DNA from: Eutrigla gurnardus
Taxonomy: Eukaryota; Chordata; Actinopteri; Perciformes; Triglidae
DNA length: 64,000 bases
Reading direction: 5' to 3'
Assembly: GCA_963514095.1 (NCBI GenBank)
Contig: OY741266.1
Span: 29,453,831-29,517,830, forward strand
A program made the translations under genes and the position numbers. Under the pieces are notes generated by a model. The model did not search any database, had not been told where the DNA came from, and saw nothing but the letters and a program-made list of their open reading frames with translations. Below, piece after piece: positions 13,089 to 27,205 of this stretch. Each line of letters opens with the position of its first letter. Position 1 is the stretch's first letter.

Positions 13089-13375
13089 CTCACTCTCACT
13101 TAAATACTGAGGCAGTCTTACCTATAGCTGGCTGGTAGTCTTTGTGACGTAAAAAGGAAATTGGAAAAGTGTGATCATGGCTCTGATTGTTAGTCTTTTC
13201 TGTCTTCTCACCAACACTTTGTTCTCCTTTTTGACCTCTCCATAATCTGATGAAAAACCTCCTGACGTACGGCTCTTTGTCGTATGCTGGGAAGTTATAT
13301 TCAGAGTAAATAGACATTTTTGTTACTACTAATTTAGTCTGATATTGCCTTCTTTATCTTGGCAACACATCTTCT

Positions 13376-13600
13376 GGTTCTGAAAAGTGAAGCCAATTCA
13401 GAAGTGCCTTCAACTTGCATTCTCTTTGCTGGCCATCAGGGGGCGACTGGTTGCAAAAAGAAGTCCGATTGCATGGAAGTCTATGAGAAGTGACCCTACT
13501 CTTGATTTATTATCTCAGTAAACATGAGTTAATGGTGGTTATGATGTTAATTTAGTAAATTACAGTCCATAAAGCATACGACCGTTCATCGGAGCAACAC
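13376..13600. repeat. Dispersed repeat, single copy with CTCF-like motif
   Basis: It contains GTTCTGAAAAGTGAAGCCAA, then CTGGCCATCAGGGGGCGAC at 13429-13447, then GAAGTCTATGAGAAGTGACC and TATCTCAGTAAACATGAG. This is the unamplified form of the unit found in tandem at 47.9 and 53.3 kb. Confidence 0.85.
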
Positions 13601-13954
13601 CAAACCTTTTTTTGAATCATTGACACAGTTTGAGAAGTGGGCGATCGAGAGGTCTGGAACCAAGCTACCTATACAAATTCTCTTTTTTTAGGATTTTTAA
13701 ATGTCAACTGGATGTTTCAGGACAAAAAAACTCTTCAGTTTGGTGAAAACAAAGGCGGTGTTGGTGCTGAACCGGCCTCCCACCTCCACTGAGGCCTCTG
13801 TGGGCTTCGAGTGAAAAGCTCTTCAAAGCGGTTTTTAACAAATGACTTTTAGTGCGAAATCACTCAAACAATTTTTGATCATAGATAACAACTTGAGAGG
13901 AGAGCAACCCTCAAAATACAGGTCTCTTATGATTCACACAAACCACCCGAAATG

Positions 13955-13961
<7 letters not shown>

Positions 13962-13999
<38 letters not shown>
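13962..13999. repeat. (CA)19 microsatellite
   Basis: CA run of 38 bases. Confidence 0.95.
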
Positions 14000-14000
<1 letters not shown>

Positions 14001-15230
14001 TCTGTAATTCTGAAGATGAGCTGTGCTTTTTTTTATTATTGGTGGAGAGCCGTAGCATGCATTTCTCTATTAAGATATGTAAATTCATAATCTCTCAAAT
14101 ACCCATTTTTACATCCATTTCTGTCTGTCATTCAAAAAGCCTTCATTCTCTCCTTCTGTCGAGTCTTTTTTCTGGTGGTTTGCATGTCTATCTGCCGGGC
14201 CTGTCGCCCTCTCCCCTCTGCCTCCATCCAAAGAGCAAACGCCAAGGAAGGAGACTTGTCTCGTCCCAAAAGGCCAATTGTCAGGCGTAATTACCATCAG
14301 AGAATTAGAGGTTGAAAAAGCAGATTAGATTAGAGCGTTCCCCCCCACCTCGTCTTTTTTGCATTGTTCCTCTGACGCTCTTTATTTTTCTCATTATTAT
14401 AGAATTAAATGCAAAAGAAATGGAAAATTACAGAGTGCAGAACAAAACACAAAAAACATGCGAGAGAAAAATAATTGTTTGCATAAGGGCTGAGGCAATC
14501 TTTTATAAACAATTTGAGTTAATTGTTAAGAATAAAAATGAAAAAAATCCCTAAATCATGAAACATGGGCTCAAGATGACTTCTTTAAATATCATGTTTC
14601 GTCTGAATAACGAGCCAAAACCAATAAATACTAAATTTAGAATATCTGACAGTGAAAAGCAGCGAACACTTTGCTTAATAAAATACTTAAATCATGCATT
14701 AAAGGAAACTGTTGCCCTACGTCATATTAATATGAATATCATTGCAATGTGGATGATGTGTAAAGAAACTATTGTCTTCCATCTGTGGAAGCTCATTTAC
14801 CGCCGAGGGTGAGAAACCCGCTGAGAAACCATCATATCCTTCAACTACATCCAGGTATTTATTAATCAGCTTATCTTTTCAGCACTAGTTTGCCTTAAAG
14901 TAACTGTAATTCTGTGAGTAACGGCAGAAATGAGCCAAACCTGATTAGAGATGCATTTAGAAAAAACGGGCATTATTAGCAGGATGAAGAATGATATACT
15001 TACCACACACCATGCTATCGTAACACTCCACCACACGTTTCTCACACAATCACCTTCGTTAGTAAAAGATGAAATTTCACTTGGTGGAAATTTCACTATT
15101 ATTTTGTATGTAAAGTAGGAAGGTTTGCACACTTTATCAAGAGAGGAATCCCAGCGTGAAAAGACGATGACCAAACAGCTTCAAACGTCTGGTCCAGCAA
15201 ACATAATACAGGACAAAGTGAGAAATGTTA

Positions 15231-15259
<29 letters not shown>

Positions 15260-15264
<5 letters not shown>

Positions 15265-15580
15265 GTGAGTATTGGCAAGAACCTCACGATACGATACGTA
15301 TCACGATATTCCGATAAAAAATATTGATCACAGGACAAATTGAATCAAAACTACAATATTTCATTCAAAACAGCCTCTCCATTTTATTGATAACCATGAA
15401 ATTAAAAAAAATTAAAAATAAAATGAAAAAGGATAAATTACTGCATTCACAACGCGTCTAAACATGACATTTCAATGATGACGTGACAACGATCGTTGGA
15501 GTTGAAAAATCAATATTGTATTGGGCGGCAAAGTATCCCGATATATTGCCGTAACGATATTTTTACCCACGATATATAAA
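15260..15580. mobile_element. Second copy of the TAGGGGTG hAT-like MITE, 3' end lost
   Basis: It begins TAGGGGTGAGTATTGGCAAG immediately after a (TA)n tract and shares the interior CAAAACAGCCTCTCCATTTT and the distal TATTGCCGTAACGATATTTT with the 45 kb copy. The terminal CACCCCTA is replaced by CACGATATATAAATATC, so the right end is not intact. Confidence 0.8.
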
Positions 15581-15866
15581 TATCACTTCTGCAAAACCCA
15601 GCAACACTCATTCAAATTAATGATTTGAATCCTTGGATGATGATGCCGTTTTTTTTACTTACCTGTGCTCTAACTCTCCTTTCCTTTATGAACATGTTTG
15701 CCATCAAGGTAGCCTTAAAGTAACAAAGTAATCAGATTACTTTGCTCTCACATTGTGACACACTGTTGTCATTTAAACTGACGTAACATGGTGTTTTTTC
15801 CCAACCCATTTATATCAATGAGGGGAGACTAAATAATAATCACACAGCTCTAAACCTTCATGTATT

Positions 15867-15868
<2 letters not shown>

Positions 15869-15944
<76 letters not shown>

Positions 15945-16083
15945 CAAGCGTAGTGCGACTGTGTTTGATAGAATGAGGAGTAAATCTCCGTTTGGTCCTT
16001 TGGCACCCGGAGTTTGGATGCCGTCCTCCGCTCTTTGGCGATCCTCCGTCACTCCGGCCTTGCCAACTCCGGAGTTGTCTTCC

Positions 16084-16171
<88 letters not shown>

Positions 16172-16378
16172 CATGCCAACTGTTACACTCCCCGAGCCAG
16201 AATGACCATGTGTTGTTGTATCCGTCTAATGTCTCCATCATCACAGCAGCGCTTCTAATAGCACTTGATCACTTCTTCTATGACGCCGTTTTCCCTTTTC
16301 TTTTCTAATGTCCTCCCATCTCTCCTCTGGTATTCAGATCAATAGAAGCTGACATCATTAAGATGCAGCAGGCCCATC

Positions 16379-16444
<66 letters not shown>

Positions 16445-16453
16445 CACACACAC
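15869..16453. repeat. Cluster of three long (CA)n microsatellites
   Basis: CA runs at 15869-15943, 16086-16168 and 16382-16453 (the last with one G interruption), separated by 140-210 bases of unique sequence. Confidence 0.96.
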
Positions 16454-16780
16454 CTCCTAGAATCAACACAATAATTGAAATATTTTCAACCCGATTAGGT
16501 CTGGCCTGCTGGCTGGGTTGGTTGCTAGGGCTGTGCTCCCCCGGTTGCTAGGGGGAGTAAATCATCTGGCATTATTTGATTTCTGTTCCAGATATGAAAC
16601 CGTTACCGCGGCGATTAAATGTCTCACAGCTTAGACACCTTGAGGGGGGAAAAAGACTGAGGAAGAGAAAAAGGGAGTCAGATGGAGAGAGATTTAGTTG
16701 AGGGAGAGAGAGAGAGAAACCCCTCGTGAGAAAGAAATATGAGAAAAAGGTGAGAATGATAATGTCTAAATACAGAAATA

Positions 16781-16782
<2 letters not shown>

Positions 16783-16846
<64 letters not shown>

Positions 16847-16935
16847 GAGAGAGAATAACAGTGTAATAAGGATGAAATGTTTGCCTGCACTCCCGAGTCT
16901 CAGTTGGCTCTTCTTCCCTCCTGACGACTGACAGG

Positions 16936-16989
<54 letters not shown>
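16783..16989. repeat. Pair of (GT)n microsatellites
   Basis: GT runs at 16783-16841 and 16939-16989. With the three CA runs just upstream, five long dinucleotide tracts fall in 1.1 kb, in opposite orientations. Confidence 0.96.
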
Positions 16990-16991
<2 letters not shown>

Positions 16992-16999
16992 TGTTGATA

Positions 17000-18670
17000 T
17001 AGAGATGTCTACGGAGTCACGGCGAGGGCGCGGGGATCTGCCTCCACATGGGAGCTGTGGGCGTTCTCGAATGTTTATGGAACACAAACTGAAGCGAGTT
17101 CTCCCGGTGGAGAACGCGTGTGGAACACGGGAGGCGGCGAGACGAGCGGCGGCGTGAACGGCTGTCACTCACGGGGGACGTTGTTGTTCTACTCGCTTTC
17201 TTTTTTTAGTCCTTTGAGTGAACGGTCCGTGTCGTCTTAAAGACTCGATACGACTCGTGTGGTAAAACAGAGCGATGAGTTCAGTGGTTGGAACATGCAA
17301 AAGGTCATATCGTGACCTCATACTTTCTTTTTGCACGCTGTAAGAAAAAACTGTCCTTCCAACCATATAACAGATAAATCTGCAGATTTGAAGAATCTTC
17401 TCTCTACAATTCAAGGTAGAGGATTAGAGACACGTGACATTATTTTTTTTTTGGAGTTCAAATTCAGATTTTTTTTTTTTAGGTTTATTTCACACCAGAC
17501 TACAGCAATCAGACAAAACAAACTACAAACACCAACATACCAATACAGCAACAGCACAGCTAAAAAACAACACCTGGCCTGAAAAGGAGATGGACGAAGC
17601 AAAGCTTTTAAATTTACATACATATAAACACATAAAGACACACATAATAACAGATAAATAAGTAAAAAAAACAAGCAAACAAACATTGCGAACTCCGTCA
17701 ACAGTCCTACATTTGTCCTATATGTATTTATTTAACCACCCCCATCTTCCCTACTGTAGTTTCAGACTTTAAAAGACTTCAATATTTCATTATTTATAGA
17801 GACTGTATTTTATTTTGGTAAACGTATTTCACATGTATGTCTGAAACACTGATGCATAAATAAGCTATATCGTTTCAAAGGTCTTCTGTAGAAAAATACA
17901 TTTATGTTGTTTAAAGTAATATATTAAAAACATGTAGATATGTATTGTTTTGGTATTAATACTAAAACACAGGAGCCGTACAGGTTCTGGGCATCAAACC
18001 CAATTTATATGTATGCATTTTCATAAACTCTGTAGAAATTCTGATTATAAGCGACTAATTTGCAACAGCAAGGGAAACATAATGGATTACATTTTCTACT
18101 AACATAATGAGAAAACACTGTTCATTAATATATCTGGCAAGTCAAAAAAAAACATTAATAGTGAACTCATCAGAAAAAACTGTTAATTTGATTTTCCACT
18201 AAAACATCCAGACTTGTTGTACAATATCTGCAGCAGCGTTATTAAACTTGTTGTGATCGTCGAGCACCTGGATCGGCTTCCAGGGAAACATGGCACCGTT
18301 GGTTTAATACAGAAAACATCTGTTTTGATCAACATTCAAGCAAAATACTGTCTTTTCCTAAACTTAACCAAAGTGATTTTTTGTTGTTTGGGACTGAGGA
18401 AACAAAAGTCCTGCAGCCACCATTAAAATGATTGATCCATCAACAGAGGAAATTCACGTTACAGCAGCCCGAGACTCAAAAAGAGGGAGAAAGGAACATC
18501 AGAATAATATTAGACAATAGAATAAAGTCAGAATTAAAATGTAAGGTCAGTATATAATATACACCTTTTACAACAGGGACAGATCAACAGACATTCCACC
18601 TTAAGTATATTATATTGCACAGAAAATAGATTCCACCTTAAGCAACATTGTTTATATGTAGTGTATTAAC
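17000..18670. other. Intergenic AT-rich sequence
   Basis: No exon supported. A CpG-bearing unique stretch lies at about 17000-17160, and the remainder is AT-rich without a recognised family. Confidence 0.45.
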
Positions 18671-18680
18671 ATATATCAAG

Positions 18681-18745
18681 GGATGGATAGATGGATGGAT
18701 AGATGGATAGATGGATAGATGGATGGATAGATGGATAGATAGATG
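18681..18745. repeat. GATG/GATA tetranucleotide microsatellite
   Basis: Mixed GGATGGATA/GATA units over 65 bases. Confidence 0.95.
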
Positions 18746-18976
18746 AGACATGATAGGTTTTCAAATACAAAGCATACTTTTCATTTTTTAAATTTCGATT
18801 GATTGATTTATTTCCAGTGAAGTGTTTTAAATTCTTCCAGTCGTCTTTGCCTCCTCAACATTTCATGTTTACACACTTCATGTTGACCTCTCACAGGCCG
18901 AAAGGAGCCAGCAAGCCCTGTCTGATAGGATTACAGCAGTAAGCACTTGTATTTGTATGTAGCTGTCTATGCCCCC

Positions 18977-18978
<2 letters not shown>

Positions 18979-19047
<69 letters not shown>
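18979..19047. repeat. (GT)34 microsatellite
   Basis: GT run of 69 bases. Confidence 0.97.
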
Positions 19048-19048
<1 letters not shown>

Positions 19049-20065
19049 CTGAGCAGCGAACATCAGCTCAGTAATATATAAAGCTACTTGAACACGCTGT
19101 CAGATGGAGAGATGGAAAATGAAAGAGGATGAGGAGTGATTGTGTACCACTCCATGTGAAGAGCTCCCGGACTGGTTCATGTCAAGCACCCCGAATAGTT
19201 CTGGTTTTGATCACGGACCCCCTTCTGATGAAGTTTGCGTCCTTACCCCACATTCATAATGTCAGCGAGCCGGTTGATGGGTCTGCTCCGGCGTGAGAGG
19301 CTCTGATTGGAACAGCGTAGCGGTCGAGTGAAGTTCAGTGTTGTGTTTTTTGTTTTAACAACCGAACTGTCTTCTTTAGGAAACTAATTAGACAAAGTGT
19401 GATAAAACGTCTTTTTTATTTCTTTCTGCAGACTTTCCAAAAGGATTAAATCTCACAAACAAAGAACGCGTGGAAATCCGACGGGCTGTTTCAACGCAAA
19501 CTCGTCGGGCGAAACTTTTCCCGTCCGACAAGCTTGTTAACCCTCTGACCTTCCCAAGTGATTGGAAATTAATGGACTCGCAGTGACTTGTTGATCGTGT
19601 TGTTTTCGGTGTTAACAATGAGGTTGCGAGCCGGATCGGACGAGGCTTTTGTTGTCGACCTGACGTGGGAATTAAATAATGATATGCTGTTATTACAGAA
19701 GGATGAGAGGAAGAGATGCTTCCTAAAGAAGTGGAAGTTGAGCGTGCTTTATTTTGTCAGGGCACTTCCTGTCAACCCTGTAGACCGTACAAATGAGTTG
19801 AAATCTGATTAAAGAGTCTCGGCTCTAATGATCCTGTAACACTCAGTGCTGGATGTAAGAAAACAACTTCTTCAGCGTCCAGTTTTGCCATTTTAAATGT
19901 CACACACTATATTTAACAGTATGGCAAACGCCAAATCAATTTTTTTAAATGTATGTCTTGTTCACCTCCTGCTACATTTCCTGTTTTTGATTAAACGTTT
20001 TTTAATTTGTTTTTTATTTCCATATAATGCTCCTCTGGTTTTCTGTTTTATTCGGGAGTCAACCT

Positions 20066-20620
20066 CTTGTTCTGAGAAGTGAAGCCAAAGCTGCATTCTC
20101 TCTACTGGCCATCAGGGGGCGACTCTTCCAACTCTTCTTCTAATAATTGATGTAATATCTCAGTAAACATTGTAAACATAAGTTTATGGTCTCAATCCTT
20201 CCTCAATCCAGCATGATGTTCATTTAGTACATTATGGTCCATTTAGAGTCCACCAGACCAGAAAGCAGGGGATGCTTTAGGGGGCGGGGCTTACCTGCTG
20301 ATTGACAGGCCGCTACCAATGCTAGTTAGCGCCGAAGATGACTTTAACACTTAGCTGTAAAGTTGACCTTGAGTCATGAAGCTAACTTTGTTAGCTTCAC
20401 ACCAGAATCCACATGGATCCAGATCCAGTAAAGTTGCTGCTCTGCCGTTTGTGTTCATCAGATCCACCTGTCGCTCCTCCACAGTTCAAATAAGGTCACT
20501 TCCTTTCTCTGGTTGCTACCAATGCTACGCTATGATTGACCAGTCTACATTTGTGGGGCGGGACTTAGTAAAAGGAAGCACAAATGTCCACAAATCCACC
20601 CCCCCCCCCCAAAAAAAACA
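20066..20620. repeat. Long copy of the CTCF-motif dispersed repeat
   Basis: It starts TTGTTCTGAGAAGTGAAGCC, carries CTGGCCATCAGGGGGCGAC at 20105-20123, TGGTCCATTTAGAGTCCACC and GGGGGCGGGGCTTACC, and continues through TTAGCTTCACACCAGAATCC to CAAATAAGGTCACTTCCTTT. It links the two half-families seen separately elsewhere (the 0.7-1.0 kb type and the 13.4 kb type) into one composite element. The outer ends were not defined. Confidence 0.8.
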
Positions 20621-21071
20621 AAACAACAAATTTTACCTGCCCAATTAAATAAAAAGGCAGCGCCGCTGTGATGTAATGTGATGCAACCCGCGTGTCCTGA
20701 AAACGATGTTTGCACACGACTAATTGGTTTCAGCACGCTGCAGTAAACTGTCTCAACTCACTTAAAAAACAATGAGGATCAGCTTTGAACCCGAAAACAA
20801 AGAAAAAAGCAGATGATTTCCCAAAAGCACAACCTTCACAACTGCCGAGCACTTAACCAAAACCATACACAAACAGAGGAAACGGTAGATTTCCTGCTGT
20901 GTTGCCGTCGTGTTGAAGACGAGGATGTGTTTTACTCCCATTCGTGTAATATTAGTCACTTAGAGGAGTCGGCTAACCGCAGTGAGAAGGATCAGAGTGG
21001 GTTTCTGGCGGAGAGTACACTACTCTAATTGGCTTAAACCTGTTTCTCCCTTCAACCAGTCAATACTACAG

Positions 21072-21072
<1 letters not shown>

Positions 21073-21160
<88 letters not shown>

Positions 21161-21178
21161 GTGTGTGTGTGTGTGTGA
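21073..21178. repeat. (TG)n microsatellite
   Basis: TG run of about 106 bases with a single TT slip at 21159-21160. Confidence 0.97.
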
Positions 21179-21276
21179 GATCCACTAGTCAATAAAGCGT
21201 GTGCTAAGAGGCAATTGGTTGTTTTTCCTCAACTTGACACGTTAAATGCAGTCACACTTCAGGTAAAGACACACAG

Positions 21277-21277
<1 letters not shown>

Positions 21278-21326
<49 letters not shown>
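21278..21326. repeat. (CA)24 microsatellite
   Basis: CA run 100 bases downstream of the 21.1 kb TG run and complementary to it. Confidence 0.96.
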
Positions 21327-21328
<2 letters not shown>

Positions 21329-22889
21329 ATGTGTGCGCTACGAGGCTATTGGGTAAACGGTATTGATTCTGTCCTGTTTTCAACTTATTTTCCCTACAAC
21401 CCCTCAGAGCTCAATCACACTCGCTGACGAGCGTGGAGAGTCTCTTAAATCACTCCCACGTACAAACACACACATTTATTCATAAGTGCAAACAAACAAG
21501 ACACACAAAGCACAATGAAAAATAGAATATAGGAAGTTTCCTGCTGATGACTTGAACGGTTTCTGCCGGTTCGACTGAGGCGATCGGTGTGGGTGTCAAC
21601 TGTATTTAATTGGTTGAATTTGAACTGTTTGACTCCGCCCACTATGGTGATGTTTGCATCAGCTGGAAGCTACGATCATATGAAGGTGATTCGAAGATCA
21701 ATACGTTTTAGTTTTTTTTTTTTTTAACCAAAAATGGTTAAAAGAACTAAAACAATGACGTTTTGGCAGAATGAACCACATTTATGTGACGTTTAAAGTA
21801 GGATATTTATTTGTTGTACGTCAACCGGGGCTCAACGGTTGGGGTTGCCAGGTTACCGTTGGCAACCATTTTAGCATTGGAAACCTAGCCAAGCCCTCGG
21901 TTGCCATCAGCGGCAACCACTTTGTAAGAAATAGAAAATAGGGACAACAAAACAAATGTTTTATTTGTTGCATTAGTGGTATTTTAATGTTGCAGAACCA
22001 GATGATCGCTTTTGTCGTTTTGGGGAACAACAACCGTTGAGCCCTGATGACTCAGCATACTTTATTCACGACTCTGCATCTTATCATTAACGTGTCATCC
22101 GGCATTTTAGTTTTACTATTCTGTTTACTTTCTCTATTCTGTAGTTGCCATGTGCACATATTGTAGAAAGCAAGACTTTAAAAATGGTTGGCATTGGCGA
22201 CAGGATGCGTCAAGTCACTGTTGTAAATCTGCAATACAAGCCGAGTCCTGAAGAAGGCTGTATTATTATTATTATCCTTAAAGAGAGAACGCAAAAGAGA
22301 CAGACGGATGATGCATTTTAAAGTCGTGAGGTTTTAGGGATCGTTCAAATTACATTACATTACATTTGCTTTAGCCTTTTCTGCTGAACTTCCTGAAATA
22401 TCTGTGAGAAAAAAAACAGACATCTGAGTGTTTCTCTGAATAATCAACTCGGCTGTTTCGTGGCAGAAACATGAGGAAACAAGTCTGGAACTGGCATGAA
22501 AATCAAACATGATGAGTAATGATTGTTTAAAATTAAATCTGATAGTTGCAATAAACACAAACAATGTAATTCCTCCCTGCCAGTAAGGCAGCGGGGGCCT
22601 CGTTCTTTTCTTTTCCCTTCGAGGCAGGAATGTGAGCTTTGACACCCTCGTAGCGTCCAAGAATAAATAATTAATGGAGTTGGCAGCGGAGGAGTCGGGG
22701 GACGGAGATGTCATTATTTACGCCAGATTATAGACACATGCGCTCATTGATTCACGTGCACATCGCCGAGGTGTTTGGATTTGGCGGTTGACTTCATGCA
22801 TCGGATACGGAGCAGTCAGTCCACGTAGGAACGCTGTAGATTTTACTCCATTTTTAAGGTTTGCTCTCGAAGTTTTCCCTCCAGTTTTA

Positions 22890-23200
22890 GCCACATTAGC
22901 GGCGTGATGCTAACACTGTCCGTCTGGATGGATTGCCATCAAATTCTCGACATCTATAGGCCCATTTTTTTAACTGTCAAAATGAGCTATAATAACTTTG
23001 GGGAGCCTGTGCTTTTCCATCTAGTGCTAATATCAGCTCAGAATTTCGGTTTGTCCAATACTTCAGTTTGAGCACGGTAAACCTTTTATACCTTGTAAAT
23101 GTTAGCATGTTTAGCATCCTAGCGTGCTAGCATGACTGTTGTTTTATTAGAAGTTTAGCATCACATTAGCCCTGAGTTGTAAAATGAAGACAAACATCCT
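22890..23200. repeat. Dispersed GCTAAC/TTAGCATG-type repeat
   Basis: TGGATGGATTGCCATCAAAT, GTTAGCATGTTTAGCATCCT and GTGCTAGCATGACTG are phrases shared in style with the ubn1 intron 7 repeat. Ends not defined. Confidence 0.5.
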
Positions 23201-24381
23201 GTACAGCTCTTTCAGTATAAAACAGATATATTACACAAATAACATTTCATATAATGTTATTTTTTTTTTAATCGTACTTTGATTGCCAATGCAAATTCAA
23301 TTCATGTGAAAACAGTACATCTCATTCTGAAAGTCGTTTTATTTTGAAGGTGCGTGTTCGGGAATTACCCAAATGTTTGAGGATTAGCAGTTTAGTCTTG
23401 GGACCGGCTGTCAATCACATCACATCGTCTGCAGCTCTGGCGTTTTCAAAGGTACAACTCCTTTGTGGTCACATTTTAAGATCTCGTCCTTATTATATTT
23501 TTTAATTTAATGTATCTGTACATTCCCAAGTAAATATAGCTCCTCTGGCATCTTCAGTTCCTTTCACTTTGGTTAAAACTCTGTTTTTTTTTTACAAAGG
23601 TGTCCTTCATGCTGTAAATCTGACAAAAGGAAAATGACATTTTTAATCATTGCAAAAGAAAAACAAACCCCTAAAGAGCACCATCGCACTGAGCGCACAC
23701 TTCCTTTTATTAGTCACTTGCAGATGTAGTGACAAAGACGTGATATGATGTTCCTCACTAGTTTAATGGCCAGCAGAGTGTGTGTGTGTGTGTGTGTGTG
23801 TATAATAGTTTATTAATCCTGTCGTCTTTTGTTTTATTCACCTTCCCATTTCCTCCTTCCCTCCTCTTCTTACTAAAGCACTACCTCCCTGTGCTGCTCT
23901 CCTTGTCACCCCCCCTCCCTCCCTCCCTCTCCTCAAACAGCCCCACCCATCCCTCTCTAACTCATTTCAAGCGGACATTCAGACGTCTTGGACCTCACAT
24001 CTGGAAACAGCATTTAGCTCCGGTTGGGTCTCAGGAAGTTTTCACACTTCACGACTCATTAACCTGCAGACCCTGCAGGAGAGAGGGCAGCGGGGGGAGG
24101 AGGGGGGAGGAGGAGGATGGGTTGGATACAGGAAGGAAAAGGAGATGATGGAGGAGGGCTTGAAGGACAGTTTGAAACCAAGGAAAATTGAGCGCTCGAG
24201 CTGCAGCTAAAGTTGAAATTGCACATTTAGAAAAGCAAACTTTCAAACCAGTTGGTGGCTGTTTAAACAGGTTTTATTAGAAAGGAGTTCACGTTCACGG
24301 AAAAACGGATGCAGGAAAACAAACGGGGCACAAGTCCAGTAAAAAACCAGATTGGACTCGAACCAGAATGAGAGAGAGAAG

Positions 24382-24383
<2 letters not shown>

Positions 24384-24432
<49 letters not shown>
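24384..24432. repeat. (GT)24 microsatellite
   Basis: GT run of 49 bases. A shorter GT run is at 23780-23802. Confidence 0.95.
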
Positions 24433-24559
24433 TGGCCCTCTGTGAGTAATGTGTCTGAAAGAGGAGCTTTGCTAATGAAACACTTTTCCCGTTGTGATAA
24501 TTACACAAGTAGAAAAGCAAAGACACCTCCGGTCAACGTGTGAAACTTGGCCTCGCTAA

Positions 24560-26825
24560 AACCTCTGTGCGTGTGCGTGTGTGTGTGCACGTGTGTGTGT
24601 ATGGGAGGCTGACATTAAAGGTTTTGCTTAATAATCATATCCAGATATATTTGTATTTTCGAAGCTGACATTTACATGAGCTGATTTAATGTTTTCTATT
24701 TGCCTTTAGATGGTATAGGTCTGCTGCCACGGAGGGTCAAAAATGAAATTATATTAACTCCCTCCCTCCCTCCCTCCCTCCCTCCCCCGTTCTCTCTCTT
24801 TTGTTTTTCCTTTTTTTTTGTACTTCTTACAATCTCTTTGGCACAGCTGACTGGCAGCCTCTGCTTTCACGACATGTCACAGTGGATGAAATCTCACTGA
24901 GGGGCTCGATGCAGATAAGCAGTAAAGATGTGGATAAGCAGTGACAGAGCCCGGGCTTAGACGGGGGAGGGGTGGGGGAGGGGGGAAGAAAAAAAAAAAC
25001 TCCGATATGTACTGGAGATGCACAATCACACATGGGAGATCCCCGTGACTTTAATGGAATTTTTTTTTGCCAGGAAAATCTTGTATCACACTTGGAGAAC
25101 CAAAAAAAAAAAAAAGAATTTAGTTAAACAAATCAGACCTAGACCAGCAGAACAATTCAATTATTCCGCGTGGCTTTAATAAATGTTTGATATGCATTAC
25201 ATGGAAACTTTCTAATTCAAATTTTTTACGATTTAACAGTCGGGGCTTTTCCCATTAATTCTCGACACACAAAAGTTACAGTTTGCACTGTTATTAAAAT
25301 AAATATGGAAAAAAAAATCTAACAGAATTGTAGCAGGGAGCAGGATAGGGTGGAGATTAGCACACATGAGTAGAACAAAAAAGTTTCAACTACCGGTGCG
25401 TTTATAATACAAACTCCTGGCATGTGCATACTGGGATCTGGCAGATTAAGTATTTAATTCTTCGGTTTAATAGATTTTTTCAGCTCTTTGGAAATATGGA
25501 AATGCTCCTTGCTCCTTTTAGCACAAGCAGACTTTTCCACATGGTGTACGCAAATCTCTGTTTGTCCTGCTCTCTCTCTCTCTGTTGACGAGATTTGGAG
25601 TCTTCTGTAATTTCTATAATGTTTTTCCAACTGGCAGATTTACAAACAGGAGCATCTGGAGACTCTACTTAAGGGTTGGTTTGAGCTGCCTGTTCAGAAT
25701 TCTTAAAATTCAAGGATTACCACCCTCTGGGATTTGGTACATGACTATCCATACCTTGTCTTGCTGCTATCACACCCCTAGTGAAAAAAACAAAAAATCT
25801 AACGAATGTTTCAACTCTATATCAGCAGTTTTTCATCCACCGTTCTTGCATTTCACGAGGAAAACAATGAGCTAAAGAGCAATTTTATGATGCCATTTAA
25901 AATATCAAATCAAACCTACATGTTTGTAATTGTGTTTTACATCAACAGTATTTGGGTTTTTGGGTGGATGGTTTCAGTCAGGGTTTAACGTTTCAGACAG
26001 TTTTAAATGAAGAGCTGCAAAAACTACACTTTTCACTCGAGCTGTTATGTAGTTTTGTAAGTTTAGAATATTCCGGGAGGGAATTGGCGTCAAAGATTGA
26101 TGGTGACAATTTAGTTTTCGGCATTTTTTTTTTTTCAAGTGAGATCCAGGCAGGAATCACACCGTTAAGCATCTTAACCACCTGGCTTCCAGACACCGAA
26201 CACGGATTTCCCTCCGAAAAATTCGGATATTTGCTCACCTCTATGGAACATTCATGTGGGTGGGAAAAAAACCTTCTTATTTCCAGTAATGACATAAAAA
26301 TATTGCCCTCATTCTCCACGATAATTGTTGCTTTTGTTTGTTGCATGGAGACAAACTAGCTGTGTTTCAGTATAATCCTTCCCAACACCACAACGACAAT
26401 CTCAGTGATCGAATCAAATGATGGTTCCTACAGTACACAACTAAACCACACAATGAGGTAACACAAGTCATAGTAATGCCTTTGCCTGCCACGGTTCATT
26501 CTTATAGGCCATCCGGATCGTCTGTTATCATTACATGTTAAGGGGCTTTGCAGTTAGACATTTCACTCATTGGCAAGGCAAGATAATTCATATTTATATA
26601 TAAAATTCATACATATTTACATTATAGCCAGCTTTCATCCGTCTTTACTATTCTGTGTAGATTACTCGCTGTTTATCCAAGCAAACACCAGACACCGTAG
26701 AGGTGCAAAAACAACTTTCCCTCAACCCGTACCGTGCATTCTCATTGGCTGCAGCGTCCTGACAGACTAAATGTATCTATGTATTTCTATCTCAAGCTTA
26801 TAACCTAAGTATCCTGATAGAAATC
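24560..26825. other. Intergenic AT-rich sequence
   Basis: No gene supported. Holds a CCCT run near 24761-24787 and several A- or T-runs. The stretch at 24640-24730 and 25120-25500 looks unique, and open frames on both strands at 25.95-26.36 kb lack any family resemblance. Confidence 0.45.
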
Positions 26826-26827
26826 TG

Positions 26828-27205
26828 TAGTGGATGTAGTCACGGTGACGCCACCCGTTGGTTTGTGGACTTCGGTTTCAAAGCCTCAAGATCGACATTT
26901 TGGCCGTCGCTGTTTTGGATTTCATTTTTTTGGGGGATCAGAGAACGGAAGTGACCTTATTAGGACTGTGGAGGAGCGACGGTTGGATCTGGCTTCTGAA
27001 GCTGAAGAAGACTTGAAACTAGAGATTGAGAGCATAAACTCATGTTTACAATGTTTACTGAGATAATACATCAAGAGAGAAGTAGGACCATTTTCTCATC
27101 GGACTTCTTTTTTCAACCAGAGGAGTGGCCCCCTGATGGCCAGCAGAGAGAATGCAAATTTAAGGCACTTCTACATCGGCTTCACTTTTCAGGCCTGTTG
27201 CAAAC
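26828..27205. repeat. Inverted copy of the CTCF-motif dispersed repeat
   Basis: On the minus strand it reads as the same family: GCCATCAGGGGGCC motif at 27147-27129, then GAGAAAATGGTCCTACTTCT, TATCTCAGTAAACATTGT, and on to CCACAGTCCTAATAAGGTCA near 26955. A segment between these parts is missing relative to the 20 kb copy. Confidence 0.8.

Noticed and set aside
25952..26359. Overlapping frames over 110 residues on both strands
   Set aside because: Considered as a possible single exon, but neither translation resembles a known family and there are no convincing splice sites.
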